From positions 180,833 through 244,832 of the forward strand of contig JADGJC010000021.1 in assembly GCA_027596075.1 (NCBI GenBank): DNA of 64,000 nt, in the 5' to 3' direction. A program made the position numbers and the translations under genes. This document shows, piece by piece, positions 10,694 to 22,100 of this stretch. The notes beneath the pieces are model-generated. The model saw nothing but the letters and a program-made list of their open reading frames with translations, ran no database searches and was not told the origin of the DNA. The first letter of the stretch is position 1, and every line of letters begins with the position of its first letter. Origin of the DNA: Rhizophlyctis rosea (taxonomy: Eukaryota > Chytridiomycota > Chytridiomycetes > Rhizophlyctidales > Rhizophlyctidaceae).

Positions 10694-13467
10694 TTACTGC
10701 GACGAAGCCCCCAACTGCTCCAACTGACCCAAAAACACCTTCGCCGCCGAAATCTCCGTAGACCCATACACAATCCGTTTCCTCTGTCCCGGTACCCGCT
10801 GCAACAAACAACAGGTGTCAATGCTCCACATGCGAAAGCGAAATTCCAAAAAGTCACAATTTCAAAGAACCACTCCAAAAACACCCCCTCCACCACTCAC
10901 CAGCGCATACTCCTGCAAATTCTGATACTCCAAATAATTGCCCCCACCAACCACAAACACAATCGCATCCTGATACCCCTGCACCCCGCCTCGTCCATTT
11001 TTACCCTGCTTGCCTCCACCCGTATCCCTCGCGGCCTTCGGATCCAAATACAAATAATCATCCGTCTCCCCGCCCGTGGTGCCTTCCATTATCGCATCAA
11101 CAACCCGCGTTGCCGGCAAATCTTTCCGCAAGGGAAGGAGGTTCTTCACGCCCGAGATGAGGTTATCGAAGTGGCCTGCTACGCCGGCGTCTTTTAGGTG
11201 GTCTGTGAACTGTGTTTGGAGGGTGTGTGATGTGAGTCGAATAGTTTAAGAGACACACATTACGTCGACACAAAAAAAAAAAAAAAACAGAAGAAATAAA
11301 CAAACAAACCTTACTCCCAATCTTCCCAAAGAAATCACTCGCCCCACCTGACGGCACAGGCGCCGCATTCGACATGGCCGTCATCTTGAAGAACGCCCGG
11401 ATCCTATACACAATCGCAATGTTCCAATCACCGTCATCTTCCAATCCCCCACACAAAAACCCCCAAAAAACTCACTGCTTAACATATCGCAACGCCGCAA
11501 CCTCACACCCCGCCTCCCCCAACGCCTTCTCAAACTCCGCAAAATCATCCTTCGACACATCCTCAACCGACAAATAGTAAATAATGAACAGCCGCAATTT
11601 ATCCTCGCTCGATTTTTTGGGATCGCGGATCGCTTCTAGGAGTGTGGTTTTGTTCTGTTGGATCATTACGCGAAGAGGGGAGGTCAGCAATTCGTCGGAG
11701 CAGGTGGTTTGAACCCCAAAACAAACCTGTTTCAAAATGTTCTCCTCCGCCGAAAAGAACTGATCCAACTGCCTCTCCTGAATCTGCTTGAACAGGTTGG
11801 TGGCGATGTTCATGTGCATGTCCAAAATTCTTTTCCGTTCTGTTAGTTCGGGGAGACGTTGAATGACGGATGAGAGGCCGCGGGCGTTCGCGCTAAAATC
11901 GTTGCTGTAGGGCGAAAAACGCAAATTCAGATATGTGCTGCGAACAGGGATTGGTTCGACATGTCACAGACCTTGCATCGATCTCCTCCAATGAACCCAC
12001 ACCCATGGACTTGCTCAGCTCCTCCGAGTCCGCCTTGTACTTGTTGATTTCCATGTCCACGTCCTCTATGAATGGAATATGTCTAAGGGGTTTGTTGGAG
12101 AGTGTAACCTACAGTGCAGCAACACCCACCTGCCACCTGCGGGAACGGGTTTCCAGCGTTCTTCGTCCAGAAAAAGTCGTTCACATCGATATCGAAGACT
12201 TTTCGTTTCTTGTTCCCACCCTCCTCTTCCTGGTGGAAACAAGTGTCAGGTGTCATCGAGGTGACCAAAAAGCAGCGACCACTCACAAATATTACGACCC
12301 GATTCAAATTCATGTCCAACAAGTCATGCACCAATGTCGAATACGTCCAAGTGTGATTTAACATAGTCGTCAAGTCCATATTCCGATCCAACAAGACCAA
12401 AACTGCAGAAAACAAAAAAACGACATAAGTCTGAGAGTCGTCTCCCCACACAACTATGGCGCATCACTCCCCACCACACCCCACAAAAACTCACCCGGCC
12501 TCGACAAACTCAACCCCCCAACTCCCTCATTATAAAAATCCGCCTTCGAATTAATAACATGATCCCTCAACCGACTATTCAACTTCGTCGCCACCTGTGC
12601 CGCCGCATTCCCTCTTGGCGCCCTAATAACCGGCACAACACCCATCGTTATCAACGTCGAGAACAGGGAACTCACGATCCGGTCCGTGAGTGCTTCTATT
12701 GACGAATCGGACGCTGATGGGTCGTTGAGGGTGCGGTATGAGTCGGCGAGTTGGAGGGAGAAGAGGTTGGGTTCTAGGCAGACGAAGTTGAGGTATTGGT
12801 CGTACACTTGGGCTATTTGGGTTGCGGCGCCGGTTTGGAGGGTGGAGGTTGCGAGGTCTTCGAGGAGGGGGCGGGGGATTGTGGAGGAGAAGTTTATGTA
12901 GTAGGATTCGTAGAGTTGTTTTGTGAAGTCCTGGGGTTTTGGGTGTGTTTGTGGGTGAGGTCATGTGTGTGGTGACGTTTTGTATGAAATGTCTCACCTC
13001 AGTGATCTTTTTGATATTCTCAGCTGTGGGTTGCAGAAAGTAAATGGCGGGAACATCGGGTATGGGTTGTCGTTCAGAGTTTATGTTCCTAAAACCAACC
13101 GAAACACACCGTCAGACACCTCACAACCTCCTCCACCTTGTAAACAACCCTCTCCTTGCAATACTCACATATGAACAGTAACACCATTCTCCCTCAAATC
13201 ATTAACCTTCAACAAAGGCGAGATAATATCCTGCCCCAACTGGTCATAAATCAACACCTTCCACACGGGATCTGTAACGGCGAGTGTTGACGACGCCGCA
13301 CTGGGTGTGTCCTCCGCGGTGCGGTTGTTGAGGTTGAGCATGCTAATGATAGCCTCTGTGGGAGTGGAAGGTGTCAATGTGGGGAACGAGTGGTGGGAGA
13401 GCAGGTGTTTGGCATTGGCACCTCTTTGTAGTCTTCTCAGAGACTTTTGTTGCGACATTGTTGCCAT
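10694..13467 (-). CDS. SLY1: SLY1 / SCFD1, Sec1/Munc18-family SNARE regulator
   Basis: Eleven minus-strand exons (13169-13467, 12998-13088, 12495-12930, 12287-12402, 12130-12229, 11972-12065, 11727-11904, 11476-11654, 11310-11403, 10901-11209, 10694-10798) join in phase to 666 residues, the usual SM-protein length. Diagnostic segments are WKVLIYDQLGQDIISPLL, IPDVPAIYFLQPT, the SM core LVLLDRNMDLTTMLNHTWTY, KVFDIDVNDFFW, and the C-terminal PGQRKRIVYGSTEI with FVVGGGNYLEYQNL. SLY1 binds ER-Golgi syntaxins (Sed5/Ufe1) and templates SNARE assembly. The ATG at 13467 is used; a second ATG lies three codons in. The window thus holds both a Golgi/endosomal SNARE and an SM protein, but 8 kb and three genes apart, so no operon-like link is implied. 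Confidence 0.92.
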
Positions 13468-14161
13468 CCACTTGAGTTTGGTAGCGAGAGTATGTGAGAT
13501 ATGGAAGGGGTTGAAGGAGATGGTGGGAAGATGTCAGCGCGTTTCAAAGGCAAGGAGACTTTGGCGGACAGATTGTTTGGTGGCGGTTTGGGTGCCACGT
13601 CGCCGGCAGGTGTCATGATGCGTCACACAGTTCGCGAGGGTCCCGTTTTGTCGGTCATCTCATCAACACCACCACCACCAAATACTCGGTCAAGTCCACG
13701 CAAGTAAGAAACAAAAGACATCCAGTCTGTATTCATTACAAAGTGGAAGCAGGGGTATGCCCAAACTACAAACTATAAACAAAGCAAATTACAAAACGGC
13801 AGGGAAAACCCCTTACCCACAAATCCTCCAGAAAAAAGAGAAAGGGAGAATACAACGGTAAGGATCCCCCGCCTCCTCAAAAGAAATATAATACAGAAGA
13901 AAGACCTATCAACTACCGACCCAAAAAAAGCCACGTTCAGAAATCGTAGATAAGGACGCGAAAAGGCTGAAAGTCCAACCCAAACTATGATCCCCCTATC
14001 TTACCGATCCCCAGGGTATAACCCCATTCCAATTACGGATTCCATCCACCACCAACTACTTCCCACACGCGCCAACTTGGAAAGCGACGCAACACACACT
14101 ACATACTAAGCCCTACTTCTTCAGTCCTGTAAACTTGTAAGGAATGTCTACAAACGGAGCT
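13468..14161. other. SLY1 upstream region and 3' flank of the W2-domain gene
   Basis: Two minus-strand genes flank this stretch. It should hold the SLY1 promoter (13468 onward) and the 3'UTR of the W2-domain gene. A-rich, feature-poor sequence fills 13700-14100. No gene is seen. Confidence 0.35.
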
Positions 14162-16710
14162 TTACTCCTCGTCGTCGTCGTCCTCCTCCTCATCATCATC
14201 CTCATCATCCTCTTCTTCTTCCATCTCCTCTTCCTCTTCGTCCTCTTCCTCCTCCTCACTATCGGACTCAATCCCAACCCCATCACTCCACTCCCCCAAA
14301 ACCGTCCCGTCCCCAAACGTAAACACCTGTCCCGATGGAACCCGTCTCCCACTCTTCCCACCGATTCGTTGCGCCTCTTCCCCTTCCTCCTCCTCCTCCT
14401 CCTCCCCATCAACATCCCCAAACTCCGACCCCCCCTCATTCCCATCTCCCTCATCCGCCTCACCCCTCCCCTCTCCCTCCTTCAACCCCCCAAACCCATC
14501 CTCCCGCTTCACACCATGCGCAAACGAAACACGTTTCTTTGGTATAGGACTAGGCGTCCGTTCCCGTGCCGCACCACTCAACGTCAAAGAGTCTTCGCCG
14601 ACATTCGACACATCTGTGCTGACAGTCGCCGCATCTTCGTCGTCATCATCCTCTTCGTCCCAATCGTCATCTCCACGATCCCTACCATCCGCCACCGCGA
14701 TCGTCGGAGTCGCAACACCCTTAACCTTCATCCTCCCATCACCCAGCCGCCCCAACCAAGGAGCCGACCTCCCCGGCCCCCGCCCCCNNNNNNNNNNCAC
14801 TCTCCTCCTCAATCTCCCCATCCTCCTCCTCCTGCCCCCTCAACCACTCCACAAACTTCCTAACATCCGCCCGTCCCCTCAACCCCAACCCCCCTTCCCC
14901 GCCCTCAAACCATCCCAGAACCCCACTCCCAACAACAACTCCCCTCCCATAAAGCCCCATAACAACTCTCAAAAAATGCTTCTCCCGCCCCTCCCCACCC
15001 TCACAAAACCCCTCAACGACTTCTACAACTCCACGTCCGTCCTCGTCGTCTAAGAAGCCTACCATCAACCCTTCGTAAATCTTGATTGTTTCAAGGACTT
15101 TGGTGTGGTCCCCAATCCGTTCTTTTCGTTCAAGGAAGAGTAAAATGCTTCCGACTACGACGCGAAGCAACTCGCGTTTCGACGGTGAAGGATGTTGTTT
15201 CGCGGCGAGGCAGTGTAGGTCGGCCGCCATGGTCGACGGCTCGACTTTCGAAACCATCTCTTGGAAAAGCCATGACACAGCCCAAGCATGGAACTTCGCA
15301 CCCAACGCCGCACCCTCAATCTCCTCCGGCGTCTTTCCACCGACAGACCGGAAAAAAATCGACCCCGTCCCCCCAGCATCAGACTCATCCGTCTCGCTCT
15401 CCTCATCCCCTTCCTCAACATCAAACTCCCCACGTCCCCTGATAGGCGGCGCGTTCTCAAAAAGAAAACTATCATCATCATCGTCATCATCATTCCCCGC
15501 CTTCCCCACCCCACCAAACTCAACCTCCCCCCCACCACCACCACCCCCCAACTGCGCCCTCAACTCCTCAATCTCCTTCTCCTTAAAATCCAAATCCAAC
15601 TCCATCTTCTTCACCCGTTCCTTCAACGAATTCTCCACAACATACCGCCCAGCCCGCTCCCTAACAACATCCTTCTTCAAAACCTCCACACACTCCCCCA
15701 TAGCGTCTTTCTTCTTCGCCATGCTCTTCAGCTGCGCTTCGAGTTTTTTCACGTGGAGTTTTGTTAGGTGGAGGGTTTGTTCTAGGGTGGCTTTAGCGTC
15801 GGTGCAGGGTGGTGGTGAGGGGTAGGAGAAGGAGGATGGGCAGGAGGTTTGGCGGGTCATTGTTGGTGGGAGGGAGAGGAAGGCGTAGGAGGGGTAGAGT
15901 GCTGGTGGGAGGGTTGGCAGTTTTTCTGGGGAGGAGGAGCCGAAGGAAGAGGAGGTGGAGAGGTTTGAAGGGGATGAGGAGGGTGAGTGGGAGGATATGG
16001 AGTCTGGTGCGTCTATTGCGTCCTCCTCTGCGGCGGGGGGTGTTATGGGTCGTGGTGAATCGGTAGTAGTCGTTTGTGTGTCAACCTGTATGTCGATGAT
16101 CTTATCGGTTTGTTCAGATTCAAAAGGTGTGCGCGCGTGTAGTTCGCAGGATAGTATAGAGCTGTCATTTGTTGGTGTTGCGTCAGGTGTGATGGTTTGC
16201 GTTCCGATATCGACGGCTGTGACTATGATGGAAGAGGAATTAGTATGTTGGAAGTACTTCTTACCAACCCTGACCCAACCCGACCCAACCCGACCCAACC
16301 CAACCCAAGCCAATCCAACTCAGCTCAACCCAACTGCTCACCCCACCGCACCCACCGCACCCCCAACGCACAACACAGCAACACTCACCATCTTCACAAC
16401 AAGAACAAGCACAACAACACGCCGCCGAAACATCTTCATCACCAGCGCCACGCACCAACCCCGCCCTATCAACACCCTCCAAAGTCATAAAATAACAAAG
16501 CAACGCAGCCACCCCACTAAAAACGACTCTACTCTTACTCCCAACAGACAGGGAAAGTGACACAACACGCGGTACACCGAGAGCTACAGCCGTGAATGCT
16601 GCTGCGCTCATTGTTGCTGCCGCCCAAGTTGTCCAATGCGGGAGGAAGGAAGGGGTGGTTGGCGCAAGGCCCGGCAAGGTATTTGTAAATAGATGTTTGG
16701 ATCTTGTCAT
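14162..16710 (-). CDS. W2-domain-like protein with N-terminal hydrophobic segments, coiled coil, RVxF motif and acidic tail (contains an assembly gap)
   Basis: Exon 1 (16389-16710) has two hydrophobic stretches (AAAFTAVALGVPRVVSLSL and VVFSGVAALLCYFMTL). It joins in phase across an intron with a TACTAAT branch site to a long exon from 16222 downward. The protein then has a Ser/Pro-rich stretch, a coiled coil (KKLEAQLKSMAKKKDAMGE to KEKEIEELRAQL), a helical domain of about 165 residues ending VLGWFEGG...RKFVEWLRGQEEEDGE, and after ten Ns a tail with KKRVSF and poly-Asp/Glu. The helical domain's end resembles the W2 domain of eIF5 and eIF2B-epsilon (E-W-L plus acidic run). KKRVSF fits the PP1-docking RVxF motif. 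The frame changes across the N gap, so the true join is unknown. The function is unrecognised. Confidence 0.6.
14788..14797. other. Assembly gap (10 N)
   Basis: Ten Ns follow a run of C, inside the coding region of the W2-like protein. The length is a placeholder, so reading frame cannot be carried across. Confidence 0.95.
16268..16335. repeat. Short tandem repeat in intron 1 of the W2-like gene
   Basis: Imperfect ten-base units of the type CGACCCAACC are arrayed over about 65 bases (GGTTGGGTCG on the coding strand). They fill the intron just upstream of its TACTAAT branch site. They resemble but are not the TTAGGG telomere repeat. Confidence 0.7.
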
Positions 16711-16826
16711 TTTGGAGAGTGATGTAGCAAGACATGTGTGAGTGGGGAGAGGGTTATGTGGGTGGGTGGAGTGAGTTTACCCGGTGGTTGTGGTAAACTG
16801 TGGTGTAAGCGAGTGGTTTGGTGTGT

Positions 16827-16981
16827 AGGAGGATGTATGTAATCGACTCCTGGTTGTTTGCAGTGAGGTTGGAGGATGTAAGTTTATCGACTCCTGTTGT
16901 GGGTTATGTGAGTTGGTCCGAGCTATGAGAGTCGGAGGTTGTCTGGAATTCGCGAGTAAAGGAGAAGCTATTGACTCCTAA
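16827..16981. repeat. Three imperfect GGAG...GACTCCT units at about 45-base spacing
   Basis: Units occur at 16827-16852, 16871-16896 and 16960-16980. Each has GGAG at one end and TTGACTCCT or TCGACTCCT at the other, able to form a short stem. The first two start 44 bases apart and the third is two periods further on, with a weaker trace between. The array lies 120-270 bases upstream of the minus-strand W2-like start. Confidence 0.5.
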
Positions 16982-19128
16982 AATCTGAGTGTTCGACTGT
17001 ATCAAGATAGCGGGTAATAAAAGACTTGTCCGAGTAGATAAAGTACACCGACTTGCTCGTGCACTATGCTGTTGTCAGTTGACTAGGTAAACGTTGTTTT
17101 TCGAATGTTGCTTCGAAATTGTGCTTTGCAATGAGCAATGGAGGGATAAGTCCGTGGTAGGTGATTGGAAAATGTCAAAATTGGAATGGGATTCAAGGCA
17201 CAGCCAGATTCACAATTCGACCATCCAACCCAGAGTGACAAATGATCTCATGGTTACTGTGTGTGACAGGGCGACCCACCTTTGACGCAAACTCGAGTGG
17301 GTTGGCTACATGGTATGGTCGAATGATGATCATCGCTGATTTTGGTTTGTCCCGATATCGTTCCGGAATGGGTCCACACGCGAGTCCAGATTCATTTTCG
17401 GGAATCGGAGGTCTTGCTGATCGGAGAGCAAGAGCACCAACCAGCCACTCACTAACTTGGTGGCATTGTCATTCACCGACCAATCGCTGAAACCCCTCAA
17501 AAATGACCAATGGGTGCGCTGACGTAAGGAGCTTGATTGATCGTCGATGCAGATTGTTCATACCAGACGCGCCAGGGTCCAACGGGGTAAGAGAAACCCG
17601 CCATGATAAGATCATAGTTTATGATCGACAAGTAATTTGCCGTGTAATCCGATCGTATCAAAGTACTCGTGGTATACTGGTTCGCATGTCGGTCTCGAAG
17701 GTGGGATACTATGCTCCAAGCAATAGAGAAGTATAGACGGCCTGTGGTGGTACCCACAGTTGGAACTTCACGAGTCGTTTTTTGCCCCTCTCTGTACATA
17801 TCAATGAAGTCAATTGCTCATGTTTGCAATAAGCACAATCGTACTTAGTCAATTCCTCAAGTTCTTGTTCATGAGCCCCTTCGGCTTGAAATCGGGGGCC
17901 CTGGAAACCTCTCACTTGCATCAACCAACAACTCGGCATCCACTCCGTCCTCTACAAGTGCGCCAACAATCCAGTTTTCATTTTCACACGTGTAGCGGTG
18001 ACGGGGTCCAGCATCAGCTTCATGCCTCCTTCTCGGTCACTCATGCCCTAACGTCTGCCCGAAGTTCTTCGGCATCCCCCTTCGCTGATAATCTTTGAGC
18101 TTTCAAAAGGATGTTTGTCCAGTATCGATACTCATCTCACTGCCGAATTTGGCAAAACTCCGGGGCGTAAAGATTTAAAGACAATAATGCGCAGCGTCTC
18201 TCCCAACTTCCCCGTCCAACTCTTCGCCAAAATCCTCTCCTACACGACTGCACAGTCGGTTTTCAAGTTCGGATTTGTAACCGCAACACGCAACGTTCCC
18301 GCACCTCCCCAACGCAATGGTGCCCATCCTGCCGAGCGCATCCATTGAGAATCCATCTCAATTGGGACAAATTGACCTTCGACCATTGCGAAAAACATAA
18401 ATGGACAAACAGCCTGGACCCAACAACCGCGCCACACGAACTCTCAAGTGACGGCGCCAGAAAGCGGGGATATGAATGTGCTGTTGGATTGATGTCAGAG
18501 AGCGAAGTCCGCTTGCATTTACAGAACAACCGAGAAATAGGCGTGCAAGGCATGCCGCATCGACCTTTCGAATGGTGGCGACCAGCGGTTTGCGGTTACC
18601 GTGGAGCAAAACTGCTACTGACAGCGCATGCATATTATGGTGTGTATATATGACTCCAAAGTAATAGATGATTGCTGCATATGCATACTATGTAAAAGCA
18701 TGATGGGATGTCACGTTCGTTGGGAAGGAAAGAGACTGATCACGTCGGAAGTGCCTATTCGATATTGGTTGGTCCCTTGAGTCAATGAGAAGCGTTTAGT
18801 TGGGGAAAGTAATGGTGGCATTATTTGACTTTGAGGAGGTGGATTGTGGCCACATCTCCATCTGCAGCCTCGAGACGACAGGGAAAGAACAGACTCGGAG
18901 GGATTGGTACCCACGTGGCTTGTGGCTTGTAATAAACAATCAGATTTCATTATTTCAAGACCGCAGTTTTCCAAGCTGCTTTCAACATTCTTTCCCACGC
19001 GATCTTGGTTGATGTCATCGACCAGATGGCCCTTCCCACAAGTTCACTCCAGAGAGTCTTACTTCTCGTCGTGACGTGCTGACCATAGTATATTCTCTCC
19101 CCACGGGTGCCACCGCAAAAAGTGCAAA
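16982..19128. other. Long stretch without a supportable gene
   Basis: Open frames here are short and overlap on both strands. A plus-strand frame near 18180-18300 reads SPNFPVQLFAKILSYT, which looks like a broken F-box leader similar in style to those of the WW-repeat genes, but no repeats follow. The last few hundred bases should hold the promoter of the Artemis-type gene. Otherwise nothing is seen. Confidence 0.3.
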
Positions 19129-22100
19129 ATGAGTACTTTCGACGGGCAAATTCGGGAGGTGAGGGTGCAGCAGCCACTGACAAGAGACCGGAAAACACCT
19201 TTGAAAAGGGGCTCACCTACAACTTTTCCTAAAAAAAACAACAGTACCCGTTCATCAACGTAGACGCCTTTGGACACCGTCACCAAACACGCGCGTTCTT
19301 TCTTTCGCATTGTCATAAAGGTGCAGGGGCGTGCAGCTCAAACCACTCTCTTTCCCTTATTTTTTTGTCTCTGCGACTAGCAACTGTATAACGCGTCATC
19401 TCTCACGTCATCTACCATCAGACCACATGAACGGTCTCGAACATCGCATCCGGTGGCCGTTGTATTGCTCGGATATTACTGCGAGGATTCTGCCCGTGAT
19501 GGGGAAGGGGTATAGTAGGGTTGTCCAGAAGGGTGGGGATGCCATGCCGAATTTTGTTTATGAGCATGTGAGGCATTTCTTGGTGAGTTTGGATGGGGGA
19601 GCAGTATGCGTGGAGGGAGAAGGTTCTTTCCCATTGCGGCATGATCATTTGCTGTTTTCCATCTCATCTACACTGATTCATTCTCCATAGAGGCCCTTAC
19701 CGATGGAGACGCCTACGATGGGTATGATGAGTCGATTATTCCCAGCCATACAGTTGATTCGTTTCACGCCATGTATCTCCGAAAGAATCTAAAGTTGACT
19801 TGTTTCCTTGTTTTGGTCAGTTCATACGGATTCCGGAGATGTGCGAGTGACGCTTCTTAATGCGAATCATTGTCCCGGATCCGTCATGTATGAAACAAGC
19901 GTAGTTGATTTTTTGTTGTTTCAAGGCTTCCATATCGTGATGAATCGCCATTGACGCGCCTTTCATTACAGGATCTTGTTCCAAGGTGACAATGGGACGG
20001 TACTATATACCGGCGACATGCGCGCAGAGACCTACTTCTTGGACGGGCTCAGACAGTGTCCGGCTTTGATGGATGGGAATCGATTCATTGATATTGACAA
20101 GGTTTGGAGTGACTGGGTCGGTGGGAGTTCATGAATCTGTTCCTGATGATATTTGGTCAGATTTATTTGGATACGACGTTCTTCCATCCAGCGTTTGAGG
20201 AGTTTCCTACAAAGGTAAGAAGTAGTGGGTGTTTTGAAGCGTGCATGGCGGGGAAGACTGTTTGGATTGACCGCATGTGGCCCTGAAGGTTCAATCCGTC
20301 GATGCCCTTGTCGAGGTCCTGAAAGAATGCCCGCCCTCCACCCATTTCAAAATCAATACGGCCATGTTGGGATATGAGCCTGTTTGGATGAAAGTTGCAA
20401 AAGCGTTTGATACCAAGGTAGATATACCGATTTCCTCTCATCATCCACCACCTTATTGATCATACCTCACATACCGTTTCCCAATCCTCAGATATACCTC
20501 CACCCCTCCTACTACATCTGGTACACCTCCTTCCAATCCTGCACCCCGTCATCCTCCACGATTCCCACGGCAGACATCACAGAGTACCTCACCACCGACC
20601 CCAAATCGACGCGGTTCCATGCATGTAAGCGTGGATGCTCGGTGTGTGAGTGGAACTGGAACCGGGGGATTAGTGTGCAGGTTAATTGTAGTGCCGCGGG
20701 GTGGAGGGATCGGATAGGGGTTGTGATGAGGAAGGGGCAGAGGATGGAGGATGGGCATTTGGTTAAGGGGAAGTTTGTGGTTGAGAGTGGGACGGGGAGT
20801 CGGAGTTTGGTGAGTTCTTTTTTGACGAGAGTTGTGATGTTTCTACGTCGGAGAGGGTGTGTCGAGTGCTCTAATGTTACTTTCCAGCGCCAGTATGTCT
20901 AAATTGCCTTTTCTGTTCATCATCACGATCTCTCCTGTCCAGAAAGTCCTCTACGGAATGCACAGCTCATACAGCGAACTTCTCGCAATGGTGGAGATGT
21001 TACGGCCTCGGGAAGTGTTTGCGTGTGTGGTGAATCGGGAGGCGGAGTATGATGGACGGTACTTTTCGGACTTTGAGCCGTTTTTGAATCGGGAGCCAGG
21101 GGTTGTGATGAGGGGTGGTAGGGATGATGTGACGGTGGTGGAGGATCGACCACGGTCGGCGTTGGTGCCGGCACGGTCTGCTTTGATTGAGGAATTGTTG
21201 GAGGAGATTAGTGGGGTTGGGGAACGGCAGGGTGTGAGAGGGGGTGGGGATGTGGTGGGGAGTGAAGCTGGTAAGTGTTGGGTTTAGCTTTTTTCAAAAA
21301 TATCATGATGGTAGATTTTGGGGATGTCTCTGTTGATGAGGCGGTAGTGAATCAATACTTACTGACCTTCTTCCTTTCTGTTGCCATTCTCAATAGATAC
21401 CCAGATTGCGAAGACACGCAGTGACGATGGCTGCGAGGTGGTGCTTATTGATGATGGAGAAGGTTCTGACAGCACCACTGACCAAAACGATTTCGATCAT
21501 ATACCGCCTGCGATGGTATTCCATGAAACCTCGACAAGTGCGAAAACAGATCAGCGATCGATAACCGGACCTGATTTCACCATAATCTCTTCTACACAAA
21601 TGACACCATCCGAATCAGCTTTGACAGCACGTCGGCGTTCGGTACCAAAGCTGGAGAAACGAGTGACGTTCAATCTGCCGCCGTCTGCACCTGAACGGAC
21701 AAAGTCGGCGCCAATGCCTGTTAGGGCTGTTGGGACTTTGGGGGCCGTTAGTCCGGTACGGAGGGTTAAATCTCTTGGAGAGGGGAGGGGAGGTGGGATC
21801 TGGGAGGGATTCAGGAAATCGGATGTGGGGGAGGGTGGTGGTAGTAGTATGGTGGGCGGAGAGAATAAGGGATGTGAGACCCCGGATCCTGGTTCGAGTG
21901 AACGTGCGTCTGAGGTGCCAGCGCCAAACGAACCACCTTTGCGGCCTCCTTCTTCGGACGCAACCGTAATCGTACTACCGGACTCTCCGACATCGACTTC
22001 ATCAGTAGAGGTGATTGAAGAGCCGCAAATTCCAATACACACTATGCCATCTGCTCCACCCATCTTGATCGACGTGCCCGATCCTCTAGCCATACTCTCT

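Noticed and set aside
14144..15053. Plus-strand Leu/Pro-rich frames opposite the W2-like gene
   Set aside because: They mirror acidic and Ser/Pro codons on the other strand and contain no domain.
16268..16335. Internal telomere
   Set aside because: The unit is GGTTGGGTCG-like, not TTAGGG, it is short, and it lies inside an intron.
17094..18664. Several 60-100 codon frames on both strands
   Set aside because: No domain, no signal peptide, no splice-compatible partner; only a short F-box-like string near 18200 is notable.
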